A stretch of 61,872 bases of DNA from Erythrobacter sp. (GTDB lineage Bacteria > Pseudomonadota > Alphaproteobacteria > Sphingomonadales > Sphingomonadaceae), in the NCBI GenBank assembly GCA_024642565.1, contig JAHEAV010000018.1, positions 1 through 61,872 of the forward strand, written 5' to 3'. The notes under the pieces are model-generated. The model did not search any database and was not told the origin of the DNA. It was given only the letters and a program-made list of their open reading frames with translations. The position numbers and the translations under genes were made by a program. Shown piece by piece: positions 25,202 through 34,236 of the stretch (position 1 is its first letter; the number at the start of each line of letters is the position of its first letter).

Positions 25202-26719
25202 GTGAGCGATGCGAGGGGTTTGGCGCCCGTTCCCAAACGCACCAATCCGCTCGGTTTTGTGGCAAGCGGAGTCCAGGCACTCCAGCGTGGGGTATTGCCG
25301 ATGCTCGCCGTCGGCTGGGGCATGCGCGATGAAGGAATCGGCCTGATCGTGGCGCTTGGCGTCGGGCTCTTGCTGGCACTCTTCGGCGGCGGAATGGCCT
25401 ATCTGAAATGGCGGAAACTGACCTATACGCTGGGGGAGACTGACATCAGGGTGGAGAGCGGCATAGTGTCGCGGGCCACGCGCTCGGTCCCTTTCGAACG
25501 GATCCAGGATGTGAGTTTGGAACAGGCGCTGGTGCCGCGCCTGTTCGGTTTGGTCGAAGTGCGTTTCGAAACCGGTGCAGGCGGCAAAGACGAATTGAAA
25601 CTGGCGTATCTCTCCGAAAAGGAGGGCGAAGCTTTGCGCGATGTGGTCCGCGCCCGCAAAGATGGCGTTACCGAGACTATTTCGGAGGCCGACACGCAAA
25701 CCGGGACCGTGGTCGAAGCCCCGCCATCCGTCCTCTTTGCCATGAATACACAGCGGTTACTGACCTTTGGCTTGTTCGAATTTTCGCTGGCGGTGGTGGC
25801 GGTTGTTGCGGGCGCCGCGCAGCAATTCGATTTCCTGCTACCTTTCGATATCTGGGATTGGGGCGGCTGGAAGGACCTGCTGGCCGAACCGGGGGGCAGG
25901 CTGGAGCATCTTGGATTTGCCTTGCAAGTTATAGGTGCGTTGGCCGCATTGGCGGCGCTGGCTATGATCGGAATTATCTCCGGCATCGGCAAGACAGTCC
26001 TTCGCGATTGGGGCTTCCGCCTCGAACAGACGGCCAAGGGCTTTCGCCGCCGCCGGGGCCTTCTGACTCGGACCGATGTAGTCATGCCCGTTCACCGGGT
26101 ACAAGCCGCCCGCGTCACGACAGGCATTCTCCGCCGCCGTTTCGGCTGGCACGGCCTCAGCTTTGTCAGTCTGGCTCAGGATAGCGGCGCGGGGAATCAT
26201 GTGGTTGCTCCGTTCGGGACGATGGCTGAACTGGAACCGATCATCCGTGCCGCCAGATTTGATCCACCCGATGTGCATCTGGACTGGCAGCGGGGTAGCG
26301 CGCGCTACCGGCTCGACGGCGCGCTTCTGGCCGGTGCAATTCTGGTCCCGGCGGCGGCTTTGGTGGCGGCAACTGGCCGGCCGTGGCTGGCAATGGCCCC
26401 AATCTTGGGCGCGGCCTTCCTGACCCTGCGCGGTGTGTTCCTTTGGCGCTTCGAACGCAACGCACTGTCCCCCAAACAGCTGTTTATCGGCAGCGGCTGG
26501 CTGGCGCCCACACTTGCCATTGCCAACCGGGTGAAACTGCAATCGGTCGAGATCAGTCAAAGCTTCATTGGTCGGTGGCGGGGTTATGTCACGCTGCAGC
26601 TGGGCCTCGCCGGGGGAACAATGGCACTGCATGGGATATCGGAGGCGCGCGCGCGGGAATTGCGCAAAGCCATCCTCGCCAGCATTACCGCTACGGATTT
26701 CTCTGAACTGGCCGATTAG
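25202..26719 (+). CDS. bacterial PH-domain membrane protein (YdbT-like, multi-domain)
   Basis: This 505-residue protein has several membrane helices and up to three PH (DUF304/bPH2) domains, in the regions around YTLGETDIRVESGIVSRATR, then FRRRRGLLTRTDVVMPVHRV and LFIGSGWLAPTLAIANRVKL. The repeated core of each is a short strand-helix with an R/G-Q-D or R-V-Q pattern (ERIQDVSLEQALV, HRVQAARVTTG, NRVKLQSVEIS). I chose GTG at 25202 with a GAGG site; an ATG at 25178 is possible. It follows the YdbS-like gene directly. Function is unknown beyond membrane location. Confidence 0.87.
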   Translation: MSDARGLAPVPKRTNPLGFVASGVQALQRGVLPMLAVGWGMRDEGIGLIVALGVGLLLALFGGGMAYLKWRKLTYTLGETDIRVESGIVSRATRSVPFERIQDVSLEQALVPRLFGLVEVRFETGAGGKDELKLAYLSEKEGEALRDVVRARKDGVTETISEADTQTGTVVEAPPSVLFAMNTQRLLTFGLFEFSLAVVAVVAGAAQQFDFLLPFDIWDWGGWKDLLAEPGGRLEHLGFALQVIGALAALAALAMIGIISGIGKTVLRDWGFRLEQTAKGFRRRRGLLTRTDVVMPVHRVQAARVTTGILRRRFGWHGLSFVSLAQDSGAGNHVVAPFGTMAELEPIIRAARFDPPDVHLDWQRGSARYRLDGALLAGAILVPAAALVAATGRPWLAMAPILGAAFLTLRGVFLWRFERNALSPKQLFIGSGWLAPTLAIANRVKLQSVEISQSFIGRWRGYVTLQLGLAGGTMALHGISEARARELRKAILASITATDFSELAD

Positions 26720-26744
26720 GCAGCGGGCCACGCGGCCCGCTGCC
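26719..26744. terminator. strong hairpin terminator between convergent genes
   Basis: An 11-base perfect stem, GGCAGCGGGCC/GGCCCGCTGCC, with an ACGC loop, overlapping the last base of the YdbT-like gene stop codon and followed by tgatttcaa. It also sits 20 bases from the end of the convergent gene. Confidence 0.75.
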
Positions 26745-26763
26745 TGATTTCAACTCTGCTGGC

Positions 26764-27558
26764 TCAGCGGCACCTGGGGTGTTGCTGGATATCGCGAATG
26801 TCGTAGACCCGGCCATCGGCAACGGTCATTTGCAGGCACTGGCGCGAATCCCTGCGGTACCAGATCGTATAGGCGGTGTTGCCCGATTTGAAGGCGTCCA
26901 CATTGCCAAAGCCGCGCTGGCCCAGCGCACTGTCTGCGCTCGATGCGCGTGCGTTGGTCAAATCGTCAAACTTCGCGACCTGTGAATATCCGCCGCGTCC
27001 ATGGTGATAGCTGGTGTTGCTATTCTTCTGCTCCACACCATTGGAATATCCCGTCGAATAGGAATCGGAACGATCGTAATTGTGATAGGCCGCGCCGTGC
27101 AGCCCATCGTTGTAACCGCGTTCGTATTGGGCTTCGGTTTGCTGGTCTGCCAGATGCTGGTTATCCGGATGATTGTGCTTCTTGTGGCTCAGTAACGCCG
27201 CAAGAAGTGCGACCCCGGCAACTGCGCCCACCGCCACTGCCGCGTCGCCGCTGCCGTCTTTCTGGTTGCAATCGCCTTTTGATGCATCGGTGATGGAGGA
27301 ATAACGCCCGTCATAGGTTTCCACATGGAGGCAATTCTTGTCCGAACCGTTCCACCAATAGCCATGGCGGGTGTTGTATTCGCCAACCTTGTTGTCGATC
27401 TGGACGAAGCCGCGTGCTTCCATTTGCGATTCGCCTGAACTGGCGCGTGCGCCAACCAGATCAGTCATTTCGCTGGCTTTACGCGCCATGGCCGGCGCGG
27501 CAATCAAGGCCGTACAGGCGATAGACGCGATGATCGAATTATGAAGTCTAACTTGCAA
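26764..27558 (-). CDS. exported protein with duplicated domain and central membrane segment
   Basis: A 264-residue exported protein of unknown function. I chose the TTG at 27558 because a GGGGAG site lies 7 bases upstream and the product then opens with a clean signal peptide ending LIAAPAMA. Two copies of one domain are visible, one after the signal and one at the C-terminus: DLVGARASSGESQMEARGF with C-L-x-V-E-T-Y-D-G-R later, and DLTNARASSADSALGQRGF with C-L-Q-M-T-V-A-D-G-R. Between them are a hydrophobic helix (AVAVGAVAGVALLAALLSH) and a histidine/tyrosine-rich linker. It is divergent from the PliG-like gene, 86 bases away. Confidence 0.72.
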   Translation of the reverse strand: MQVRLHNSIIASIACTALIAAPAMARKASEMTDLVGARASSGESQMEARGFVQIDNKVGEYNTRHGYWWNGSDKNCLHVETYDGRYSSITDASKGDCNQKDGSGDAAVAVGAVAGVALLAALLSHKKHNHPDNQHLADQQTEAQYERGYNDGLHGAAYHNYDRSDSYSTGYSNGVEQKNSNTSYHHGRGGYSQVAKFDDLTNARASSADSALGQRGFGNVDAFKSGNTAYTIWYRRDSRQCLQMTVADGRVYDIRDIQQHPRCR

Positions 27559-27644
27559 TTGTAATCTCCCCTTTTCCAAGAACTGGCGTATCATGAGCCG
27601 GGAGATTCGCAAAATTAACGCTGACTAACAGGGGATTGAGTATT

Positions 27645-28409
27645 ATGAGCAACAGAAAAGCGCAATTTTCGGCTATTGCGGCTATAACGATATTACTTGG
27701 TTGCGGTATGATGGGCGACGTTGCTTCGGCTCAGGACCAGCGAATCGAACGGATTACTTTTGCACGTGGGACCAGTTCCAAAGCAATTGATGGCCAGATC
27801 AAAGGCTATCAATATGTCGACTATAAATTGAACGTCCGCGCGGGTCAGTCGTTGAATATCAGCCTGGCGACCAGGCATACCGCGACATATTTTAATGTGC
27901 TGGAACCGGGCAGTTCGGATGAGGCCGTGTTCAACGGCAGCACATCGGACAACCAATTCGAAGGCGTGGCGGCGAAAAGCGGTGACTATACCATCCGGGT
28001 CTACATGATGCGCTCCGCCGCACGGCGCGGGGAAGTGGCCAGGTACCGGCTCGAAACCATCGTTGGCCCGGGCCTTGCTGTCCAGCTTCCCTTGGAGCCG
28101 GGCGATGCGCTGGTGCCCGGAACGGATTACCACGCCACCGGGCAAGTCCGCTGCACAATTGGCGGTAGCAAGTCGACCTGGTGCGACTTTGGCATAAAGC
28201 GCGAAGGCGGCGGCAACGGCATGGTCACAGTGACCAAGCCTGACGGTAGACAGCGGGTGGTGTTCTTTGAAGGAGGCAAGGCCACCGGCTTCGATTTCAG
28301 TCAGGCAGACCCGGCGGAATTTTCCAGCTGGAGGCACGAGGACACCATCGTGGTGAAAATCGGTTCGGAGATTTATTTATTCCCGGATGCGCTGGTCATG
28401 GGTGACTAG
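27645..28409 (+). CDS. exported PliG-like (g-type lysozyme inhibitor-like) domain protein
   Basis: A 254-residue protein with a signal peptide ending VASAQ. The first half (about residues 27-145) follows the layout of E. coli PliG, the inhibitor of g-type lysozyme: FARGTSSKAIDGQIKGY, then RAGQSLNISL, YFNVLEPGSSDEAVF and the end block GDYTIRVYMMRSAARRGEV. The second half (about 150-254) is a separate domain that starts YHATGQVRCTIGGSKSTWCD and ends EIYLFPDALVMGD; I do not recognise it. PliG itself is only one domain, so this is a fusion or a two-domain relative. Inhibition of lysozyme is inferred, not shown. ATG at 27645 was chosen for its ribosome-site spacing. Confidence 0.7.
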   Translation: MSNRKAQFSAIAAITILLGCGMMGDVASAQDQRIERITFARGTSSKAIDGQIKGYQYVDYKLNVRAGQSLNISLATRHTATYFNVLEPGSSDEAVFNGSTSDNQFEGVAAKSGDYTIRVYMMRSAARRGEVARYRLETIVGPGLAVQLPLEPGDALVPGTDYHATGQVRCTIGGSKSTWCDFGIKREGGGNGMVTVTKPDGRQRVVFFEGGKATGFDFSQADPAEFSSWRHEDTIVVKIGSEIYLFPDALVMGD

Positions 28410-28429
28410 TAACGTCGGCATAAGCCGAT

Positions 28430-28726
28430 TCACGCGCGCAAGTCTGCCCAATCGGGATGGCGCCGGAACTGGGCTTCGACATAACTGCATTGCGGGACAA
28501 TGCCAAAGCCCTGATCCCGTGCGTCGGCGATCAGGGCTTGAACCAGCGCCCCGGCTACGCCGCGGCCACCGATTTCGGGCGGCACAATCGTGTGGTCCGC
28601 TACCCGTGCGCCGTTCTGTTCAAACCAGGTCAAGCGGCCGAAGCTGCGTGAGCCTGGTACATGGGCGCGGTATTCGCCCTTTGACGGGCCGCCATGCCGT
28701 GTGATCTTCAATCCCTCGATTGCCAT
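28430..28726 (-). CDS. small GNAT-family acetyltransferase (YjdJ-like)
   Basis: This 98-residue protein fits the short GNAT fold without the N-terminal part (COG2388 style). Visible are the strand block ARVADHTIVPPEIGGRGVAG, whose GGRGVAGAL is the acetyl-CoA phosphate-binding loop, and the end VPQCSYVEAQFRRHPDWADL, where the conserved C-x-Y and the final HPDW are diagnostic. It probably acetylates a small molecule or amine; nothing more can be said. It is convergent with the PliG-like gene (20 bases apart). Confidence 0.85.
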   Translation of the reverse strand: MAIEGLKITRHGGPSKGEYRAHVPGSRSFGRLTWFEQNGARVADHTIVPPEIGGRGVAGALVQALIADARDQGFGIVPQCSYVEAQFRRHPDWADLRA

Positions 28727-28776
28727 CCCGGCGTCTCCATCTTGCGCTAGCCGCCGCTATCTCTATGGGCGTTGTG

Positions 28777-29772
28777 ATGCAGTTTCTGTCTGACAATGCC
28801 GCCAGCGTCCACCCCGCCGTGTGGGAAGCCATGCGCGCCGCTGACCAACCGCAAGCACCCTATGACGGTGATGGCCTGTCGCAGCGCATGGATGCGGCTT
28901 TCTCCGAATTGTTCGGGCGTGACTGCGCGGCATTATGGGTCGCCACCGGCACGGCCGCCAATTGCCTGGCCTTGAGCACAATGGTCCAGCCGCATGGCGG
29001 CGTGGTGTGTCACCGCGAAGCGCATATCGAGATGGACGAAGGCGGCGCACCGGGTTTTTACCTGCATGGGGCCAAGCTGATGCTGGCCGAAGGCGAAGGA
29101 GCCAAGCTGACGCCGGATAGCATCCGAGATGTACTGGATCCGATCCGCGATGATGTCCATCAGGTTCAGCCCCACGCCATTTCGATAACGCAGGCGAGCG
29201 AATATGGCCGCGCCTATCGTCCGGCGGAAATTGCCGCAATCGCCGAACTGGCCAGAGAACGCGGGCTGCCGCTGCATGTTGATGGCGCCCGGTTTGCCAA
29301 TGCTTGTGCGTTTCTGGGCTGCACACCCACCGAAGCCGTCGGCCCTGCCGATGCACTGAGTTTCGGCTGTGTCAAAAATGGCGGTATGACAGCCGAAGCG
29401 ATCGTCTTTTTCGACCCCGCGCTCGCCGATGTCGCGCGCTATCGCCGCAAGCGGGCGGGGCATCTGCAGAGCAAGGGCCGGTTCCTGGCGGCGCAGGTGC
29501 TGGCCATGGTAGAAAGCGGCCTGTGGCTGACAAATGCGGGCTCGGCTAACGCAGCGGCGCAGGCCATTGCCGCCACCACAGCCGATCGGTTGATGCATCC
29601 GGTTGAGGCCAACGAAGTGTTTGTGCGCTGCACGCCTGCCGAACGCCAGTCTTTGCGGGCGCGGGGCTTTGGTTTCTATGATTGGGGCGATGATGCCGCG
29701 CGATTTGTCACGGCCTGGAACACGCGGCAGGAGGATGCGCTTGCGCTGGCAGAGGCGCTCGCTGCGCTATGA
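28777..29772 (+). CDS. threonine aldolase / beta-eliminating lyase family protein
   Basis: A PLP-dependent enzyme (331 residues) that cleaves threonine or a related beta-hydroxy amino acid. Motifs follow the low-specificity L-threonine aldolase layout: MQFLSDNAASVHPAVWEAM, then ALWVATGTAANCLALS, CHREAHIEMDEGGAPGF, the metal/PLP block LHVDGARFANACAF, and the PLP lysine in FGCVKNGGMTAEAIVFF. I chose ATG at 28777 over one 12 bases upstream. It is followed by an EamA transporter with a 4-base overlap (ATGA). The exact substrate is uncertain. Confidence 0.87.
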   Translation: MQFLSDNAASVHPAVWEAMRAADQPQAPYDGDGLSQRMDAAFSELFGRDCAALWVATGTAANCLALSTMVQPHGGVVCHREAHIEMDEGGAPGFYLHGAKLMLAEGEGAKLTPDSIRDVLDPIRDDVHQVQPHAISITQASEYGRAYRPAEIAAIAELARERGLPLHVDGARFANACAFLGCTPTEAVGPADALSFGCVKNGGMTAEAIVFFDPALADVARYRRKRAGHLQSKGRFLAAQVLAMVESGLWLTNAGSANAAAQAIAATTADRLMHPVEANEVFVRCTPAERQSLRARGFGFYDWGDDAARFVTAWNTRQEDALALAEALAAL

Positions 29773-30677
29773 ATGATGCCGTGCCGCACGCGCTGCTTCG
29801 GCCGCGCGTAGCCTTCCCATTCCTGTTGGTGGCGTTGATCTGGGGCTCAACCTGGTGGGTGATCACCGGTCAGATTGACGAAGTCCCTGCCAGTTGGTCG
29901 GTCACCTGGCGGTTTGTTCTGGCAATGCCTGCGATGTTTCTGCTCGCGCTGATAACCGGCAAGGACCTGAAGATCGGGCGTAGCGGCCATCTTCTAGCTG
30001 TTTTTCTTGGCCTTTCCCAATTCTGTCTCAATTTCAATTTCGTCTATCGCGCCGAATCGCATCTGACCTCGGGCATCGTAGCGGTGATGTTTGGTATGCT
30101 GATGGTGCCCAATGCGGTTCTGGGGCGGCTGATACTGGGTCAACAGGTCACATCACGCTTTCTCTTGGGCAGCGCGGTGGCAATCGCCGGCATTGCCTTG
30201 CTGCTGGTCCACGAAGCCCGGCTTGCACCCTTGGGCGGCAATATCCCGCTGGGCATCGCGTTGACGGTTGGCGGCATTTTGTCCGCTTCGATCGCCAATG
30301 TTGTCCAGGCCAATCCGACCGGGCGATCCTTGCCGCTGATAAGCTTGCTGGCCTGGTCGATGTTTTACGGAGTAATCGCGGATTTCACACTTGCCTGGAT
30401 TACCGCCGGACCGCCGGTGTTGCCCGCAGACTGGCATTACTGGGCCGGGATTGCCTGGTTGGCGCTTGCGGGATCGGTGGTGACCTTCCCCCTCTATTAT
30501 ACCATCGTCCGGCAGATCGGACCGGGCCGCGCGGCCTATAACGGTTTGTTCGTGGTCGTCATCGCAATGCTGATTTCGACGATTATTGAAGGGTACCAAT
30601 GGTCGCTGCTGGCAATTTGCGGCGCAGTGCTGGCTTTGGCGGGAATGGTGCTGGCCTTGCGGGCAAAGCACGCCTGA
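29769..30677 (+). CDS. EamA/DMT-family transporter
   Basis: A 302-residue inner-membrane protein with about ten hydrophobic segments, in two EamA-type repeats. The first repeat runs from FPFLLVALIWGSTWWVITGQ; the second begins around LTVGGILSASIANVVQAN and ends LLAICGAVLALAGMVLALRA. Members export amino acids, nucleotide sugars or other metabolites. Overlap with the aldolase gene by ATGA suggests that the two are co-expressed and perhaps linked in amino-acid handling, but the substrate cannot be read. Its stop codon abuts the end of a convergent gene with no gap. Confidence 0.88.
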   Translation: MNDAVPHALLRPRVAFPFLLVALIWGSTWWVITGQIDEVPASWSVTWRFVLAMPAMFLLALITGKDLKIGRSGHLLAVFLGLSQFCLNFNFVYRAESHLTSGIVAVMFGMLMVPNAVLGRLILGQQVTSRFLLGSAVAIAGIALLLVHEARLAPLGGNIPLGIALTVGGILSASIANVVQANPTGRSLPLISLLAWSMFYGVIADFTLAWITAGPPVLPADWHYWAGIAWLALAGSVVTFPLYYTIVRQIGPGRAAYNGLFVVVIAMLISTIIEGYQWSLLAICGAVLALAGMVLALRAKHA

Positions 30678-31448
30678 TTACCGCAAGGAGCGCAGGCCGC
30701 TTCGATAATCGGGATAGCTTGGCAACCAACCCAGAACCCTTTTTGCCTTGGTATTCGCCACCCGGCGATTTTCGGCATAAAACCCCTGCGCCATCGGAGA
30801 CAGGTTTGCAGCCTCAAGCGTCTGCAAGGGCGGCGCAGCCACGCCGAGCAAGGCGCAGGCTTCCTCGATCACAACATTCTGGCTCGTCGGCAGATCGTCG
30901 GACAAATTATAGGCTCCGGCCTGCGCATCAAGGCCGGCCAATACACCGCTGACGATATCATCGACATGGATCCGGCTGAACACCTGCCCCGGCAAGTCAA
31001 TCAAGCGCGCGCGCCCTTCGCGCACACGATCGAGCGCGCTGCGACCCGGACCGTAAATCCCCGGCAGGCGAAACACATGCGCGCCGCGCGCCAACCAGCG
31101 CGCATCGCAGGCCGCACGCGCGCCCCGCCGCCCGCCGCCGGTTTCCGCGCTCTCATCGACCCACGCTCCACCTGTGTCGCCATAGACGCCGGTGGAGGAT
31201 AAATAGCCCAGCCAATCTTGCGTCAGATCCGGACCAAAGCGATCCAGCACCGGATCCGTATCGCTTGCTGGCGGGACGGAGGAAAGGACATGACTGGCGC
31301 AAGTCAGGGCCTCCCGCACTGCGGCGCCATCGTTGAAATCGATATTGCCCGCGCTTCCCGTCGCGTCGACCGCCCAGCCGCGGCCTCTGAGCGCCTTGGC
31401 GATGCGCGACGCAGTATACCCTAGACCGAAAATGAGCATGTGTGGCAT
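30678..31448 (-). CDS. NAD(P)-dependent epimerase/dehydratase (SDR, YeeZ-like)
   Basis: A 256-residue short-chain dehydrogenase of the extended type. It opens with the NAD(P)-binding block PHMLIFGLGYTASRIAKALR (GxGxxxS type), then has VLSSVPPASDTDPV, the YLSSTGVYG (S-T-G-V-Y) that stands in for the catalytic Ser-Tyr region, and FRLPGIYGPGRSALDRV. This resembles E. coli YeeZ more than a sugar-nucleotide epimerase. The substrate is unknown. The ATG at 31448 follows AAGGAC. It is divergent from pepN and convergent with the EamA gene. Confidence 0.85.
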   Translation of the reverse strand: MPHMLIFGLGYTASRIAKALRGRGWAVDATGSAGNIDFNDGAAVREALTCASHVLSSVPPASDTDPVLDRFGPDLTQDWLGYLSSTGVYGDTGGAWVDESAETGGGRRGARAACDARWLARGAHVFRLPGIYGPGRSALDRVREGRARLIDLPGQVFSRIHVDDIVSGVLAGLDAQAGAYNLSDDLPTSQNVVIEEACALLGVAAPPLQTLEAANLSPMAQGFYAENRRVANTKAKRVLGWLPSYPDYRSGLRSLR

Positions 31449-31581
31449 TGCATTGTCCTTATCGCGCTGTGACGGCATGGCAAGGCAGCCTGAATTCCCG
31501 AAGTTCAAATGAACCGAGGCATTGCCCGCGCGTTTGTGTCATGAGGCGGTTAATTCACGCCATGAAAGAGTTCAGCCCCCG

Positions 31582-34236
31582 ATGGATATTGCCCGCACCC
31601 CCGCCGCAATCGATGACAATGCCGAAATGGCAGATGCCGCCGCGCGGCCCAAGAGCCCGCCAACCATCCGGCGCGAGGATTACCGCCCCTTTGCCTGGTT
31701 GGTACCCCAAACGGCACTTCACTTTGAATTGGGGCTGGAGCGGACCCTGGTTCGCGCCACTCTGACCGTAGAACGCAATCCGAAAGTCGAGGCTGCGCAT
31801 TCTATCCTGCTCAATGGTGACGGGCTTGTGCCCTTATCGGTCAAGGTCGATGGGGAGGAGACGCCAAGCTGGACCGTGCAGGATGGGAACCTGATCGTCT
31901 CTCTGCCAGGGGCGGCGCACACCATCACCATCACCAATGAAGTGGCCCCTTCGGCCAACACCCAGTTGATGGGCCTGTTCGCTTCGGGCGGCATGCTGTG
32001 CACCCAATGCGAGGCTGAAGGGTTCCGGCGGATCACCTTCTTCCCGGACCGGCCCGATGTATTGTCGACCTACAGCGTGCGGATGGAAGGGGCGAAGTCG
32101 CTGTTCCCGGTTCTGCTCTCGAACGGCAATCGCACGGCCCAAGGGGATAATGGCGATGGCAACCATTGGGCCGAATGGCATGACCCGTGGCCCAAGCCAT
32201 CCTATCTTTTTGCTCTGGTTGCTGGCGATCTCGTTGCCAATTCGGATATTTTCTTGACCGCTTCGGGGCGGAAGGTCGCGCTTAATATCTACGTTCGCGA
32301 CGGAGACTTGGCGCGTACGCGGCACGCAATGGAATCCTTGAAACGTTCAATGAAATGGGACGAGGAGACCTTTGGACGCGAATATGATCTTGATCTCTTC
32401 AACATCGTTGCGGTCAGCGATTTCAACATGGGCGCAATGGAGAACAAGGGCCTAAACATCTTCAACACCAAATATGTCCTTGCCGATACCGAAACGGCGA
32501 CGGACGGTGACTATGACGCAGTCGAAGGCGTTATTGCCCACGAATATTTCCACAATTGGTCGGGCAACCGGATAACCTGCCGCGACTGGTTCCAGCTGAG
32601 CCTGAAAGAAGGCTTCACCGTCTTGCGCGACCAGTTGTTCAGTCAGGATATGCAGGGCGAGGCGGTTAAACGAATCGAAGATGTCCGGATTCTGCGTTCG
32701 GTTCAATTCCCGGAGGATTCGGGTCCGCTGGCGCATCCGATTCGGCCGGACAGTTTCCAGGAAATTTCGAATTTCTACACCGCCACCATCTACAACAAGG
32801 GCGCAGAAGTTATCCGGATGATGCGGACCATGGCGGGGCCGGAAGCCTTTCGCAAAGGTACGGACATCTATTTCGAACGGCATGATGGCGAGGCGGCGAC
32901 CTGCGAGAATTTCGTGACTTCGATCGAGGAGGGTACGGGGCTGGACCTCGGGCATTTCCGCCTTTGGTATTCGCAAGCCGGCACCCCGCGGATCGACGTT
33001 GAGCTTTCGCATAAGGGCGATACGGCCAGCCTCAGGCTGCGCCAATTGGTGCCCGCGACTCCCGGCCAGCCGGATAAGTTGCCGATGCCTGTTCCGCTGC
33101 GCCTGGCACTGTTCGACCGCGACAATGGCGTTCACAGGGGTGAACAGCTTGTGGTCCTGGACAAGGCAGAAGCCAGCTTTGATTTTGAAGGCTTCGATTC
33201 ACCGCCAGTCCTGTCGATCAATCGCGGCTTTTCCGCGCCGGTCACCGTCCATCGCGACATTCCTCGCGATGAACTGGTGTTTCTCGCCGCACAGGATGAC
33301 GATCCCTTTGCCCGATATGAAGCCATGCAGGATCTGGTGGTCGGTCATCTGACCTCTGCCGTCAGCGGGACATTGGCGGGCAACGAACGCAGCGCGGGCC
33401 AGGCCGACATCGCCACCGCCCTGCGCGCAATTCTGGCTGACCCGATGCTCGATGATTCGATGCGCGGCGAATTGATGATGTTGCCGGGCCAGACTTATCT
33501 GGCCGAACAATTGGAGATTTCCGATCCGGCACTGATCCACGCCGAACGCGAAGGGTTGAAGCGTTGGCTGGGTGCACAATTGGAAGCGGACCTTGTAACC
33601 TTGCATGCCCGCGCCAGTGCTGTTCCCAATGCCCTCGACCCAGCGGCGCGCGGTGCGCGAAAGGTCAAAACGCAGGCGCTGGTCTATCTTGCCGCCGGCA
33701 CGCAAGAATTGGCGTCCGAACTGGCATCGGCGCAATATGGGGCGGCTGAAAATATGACCGACCGACAGGGTGCGCTGATGGTTCTGACGGGTCTCGAGAC
33801 GGCTGCGCGAACCGCTGCCTTGATCGATTTCTACCACCGCTATCAGGGCAATGAACTGGTTGTGGACAAATGGTTCGCGCTGCAGGCGTCCTCTCTCCAC
33901 CCCCAATGCCTTGCCCATGTGAAGGCGCTGGCAGAGCACAAGGACTTCACCTTGCGCAATCCCAACAGGGTGCGGTCACTCTACATGGCCTTTGCGGGTA
34001 ATCCGCATGCCTTCCACGCAGCCTGCGGCGAAGGATACGCGATGATCGCCGATCTGATTCTCCAACTCGATCCGATCAATCCGCAGACCGCAGCGCGCTT
34101 TGTCACCCCGCTGGGGCGCTGGCGCAGGTTGGAACCGGGCAGGGCAGCCTTGATGCGCGATCAGTTGGAACGGATCGCTTCCGCGCCCAGCCTGTCACGC
34201 GATACCTATGAACAGGTCACCCGCAGCCTTGGCTGA
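31582..34236 (+). CDS. pepN: aminopeptidase N (M1 family)
   Basis: PepN is a cytoplasmic zinc aminopeptidase that completes protein breakdown. The 884-residue protein has the family's exopeptidase motif SDFNMGAMENKGLNIF (GAMEN) and the zinc site HEYFHNWSGNRITCRDW (HExxH, followed by the downstream glutamate in LKEGFTVLRDQLFSQDM). The C-terminal helical domain is complete and ends DTYEQVTRSLG. The ATG at 31582 gives the usual N-terminus. The next gene overlaps it by 29 bases. Confidence 0.96.
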   Translation: MDIARTPAAIDDNAEMADAAARPKSPPTIRREDYRPFAWLVPQTALHFELGLERTLVRATLTVERNPKVEAAHSILLNGDGLVPLSVKVDGEETPSWTVQDGNLIVSLPGAAHTITITNEVAPSANTQLMGLFASGGMLCTQCEAEGFRRITFFPDRPDVLSTYSVRMEGAKSLFPVLLSNGNRTAQGDNGDGNHWAEWHDPWPKPSYLFALVAGDLVANSDIFLTASGRKVALNIYVRDGDLARTRHAMESLKRSMKWDEETFGREYDLDLFNIVAVSDFNMGAMENKGLNIFNTKYVLADTETATDGDYDAVEGVIAHEYFHNWSGNRITCRDWFQLSLKEGFTVLRDQLFSQDMQGEAVKRIEDVRILRSVQFPEDSGPLAHPIRPDSFQEISNFYTATIYNKGAEVIRMMRTMAGPEAFRKGTDIYFERHDGEAATCENFVTSIEEGTGLDLGHFRLWYSQAGTPRIDVELSHKGDTASLRLRQLVPATPGQPDKLPMPVPLRLALFDRDNGVHRGEQLVVLDKAEASFDFEGFDSPPVLSINRGFSAPVTVHRDIPRDELVFLAAQDDDPFARYEAMQDLVVGHLTSAVSGTLAGNERSAGQADIATALRAILADPMLDDSMRGELMMLPGQTYLAEQLEISDPALIHAEREGLKRWLGAQLEADLVTLHARASAVPNALDPAARGARKVKTQALVYLAAGTQELASELASAQYGAAENMTDRQGALMVLTGLETAARTAALIDFYHRYQGNELVVDKWFALQASSLHPQCLAHVKALAEHKDFTLRNPNRVRSLYMAFAGNPHAFHAACGEGYAMIADLILQLDPINPQTAARFVTPLGRWRRLEPGRAALMRDQLERIASAPSLSRDTYEQVTRSLG

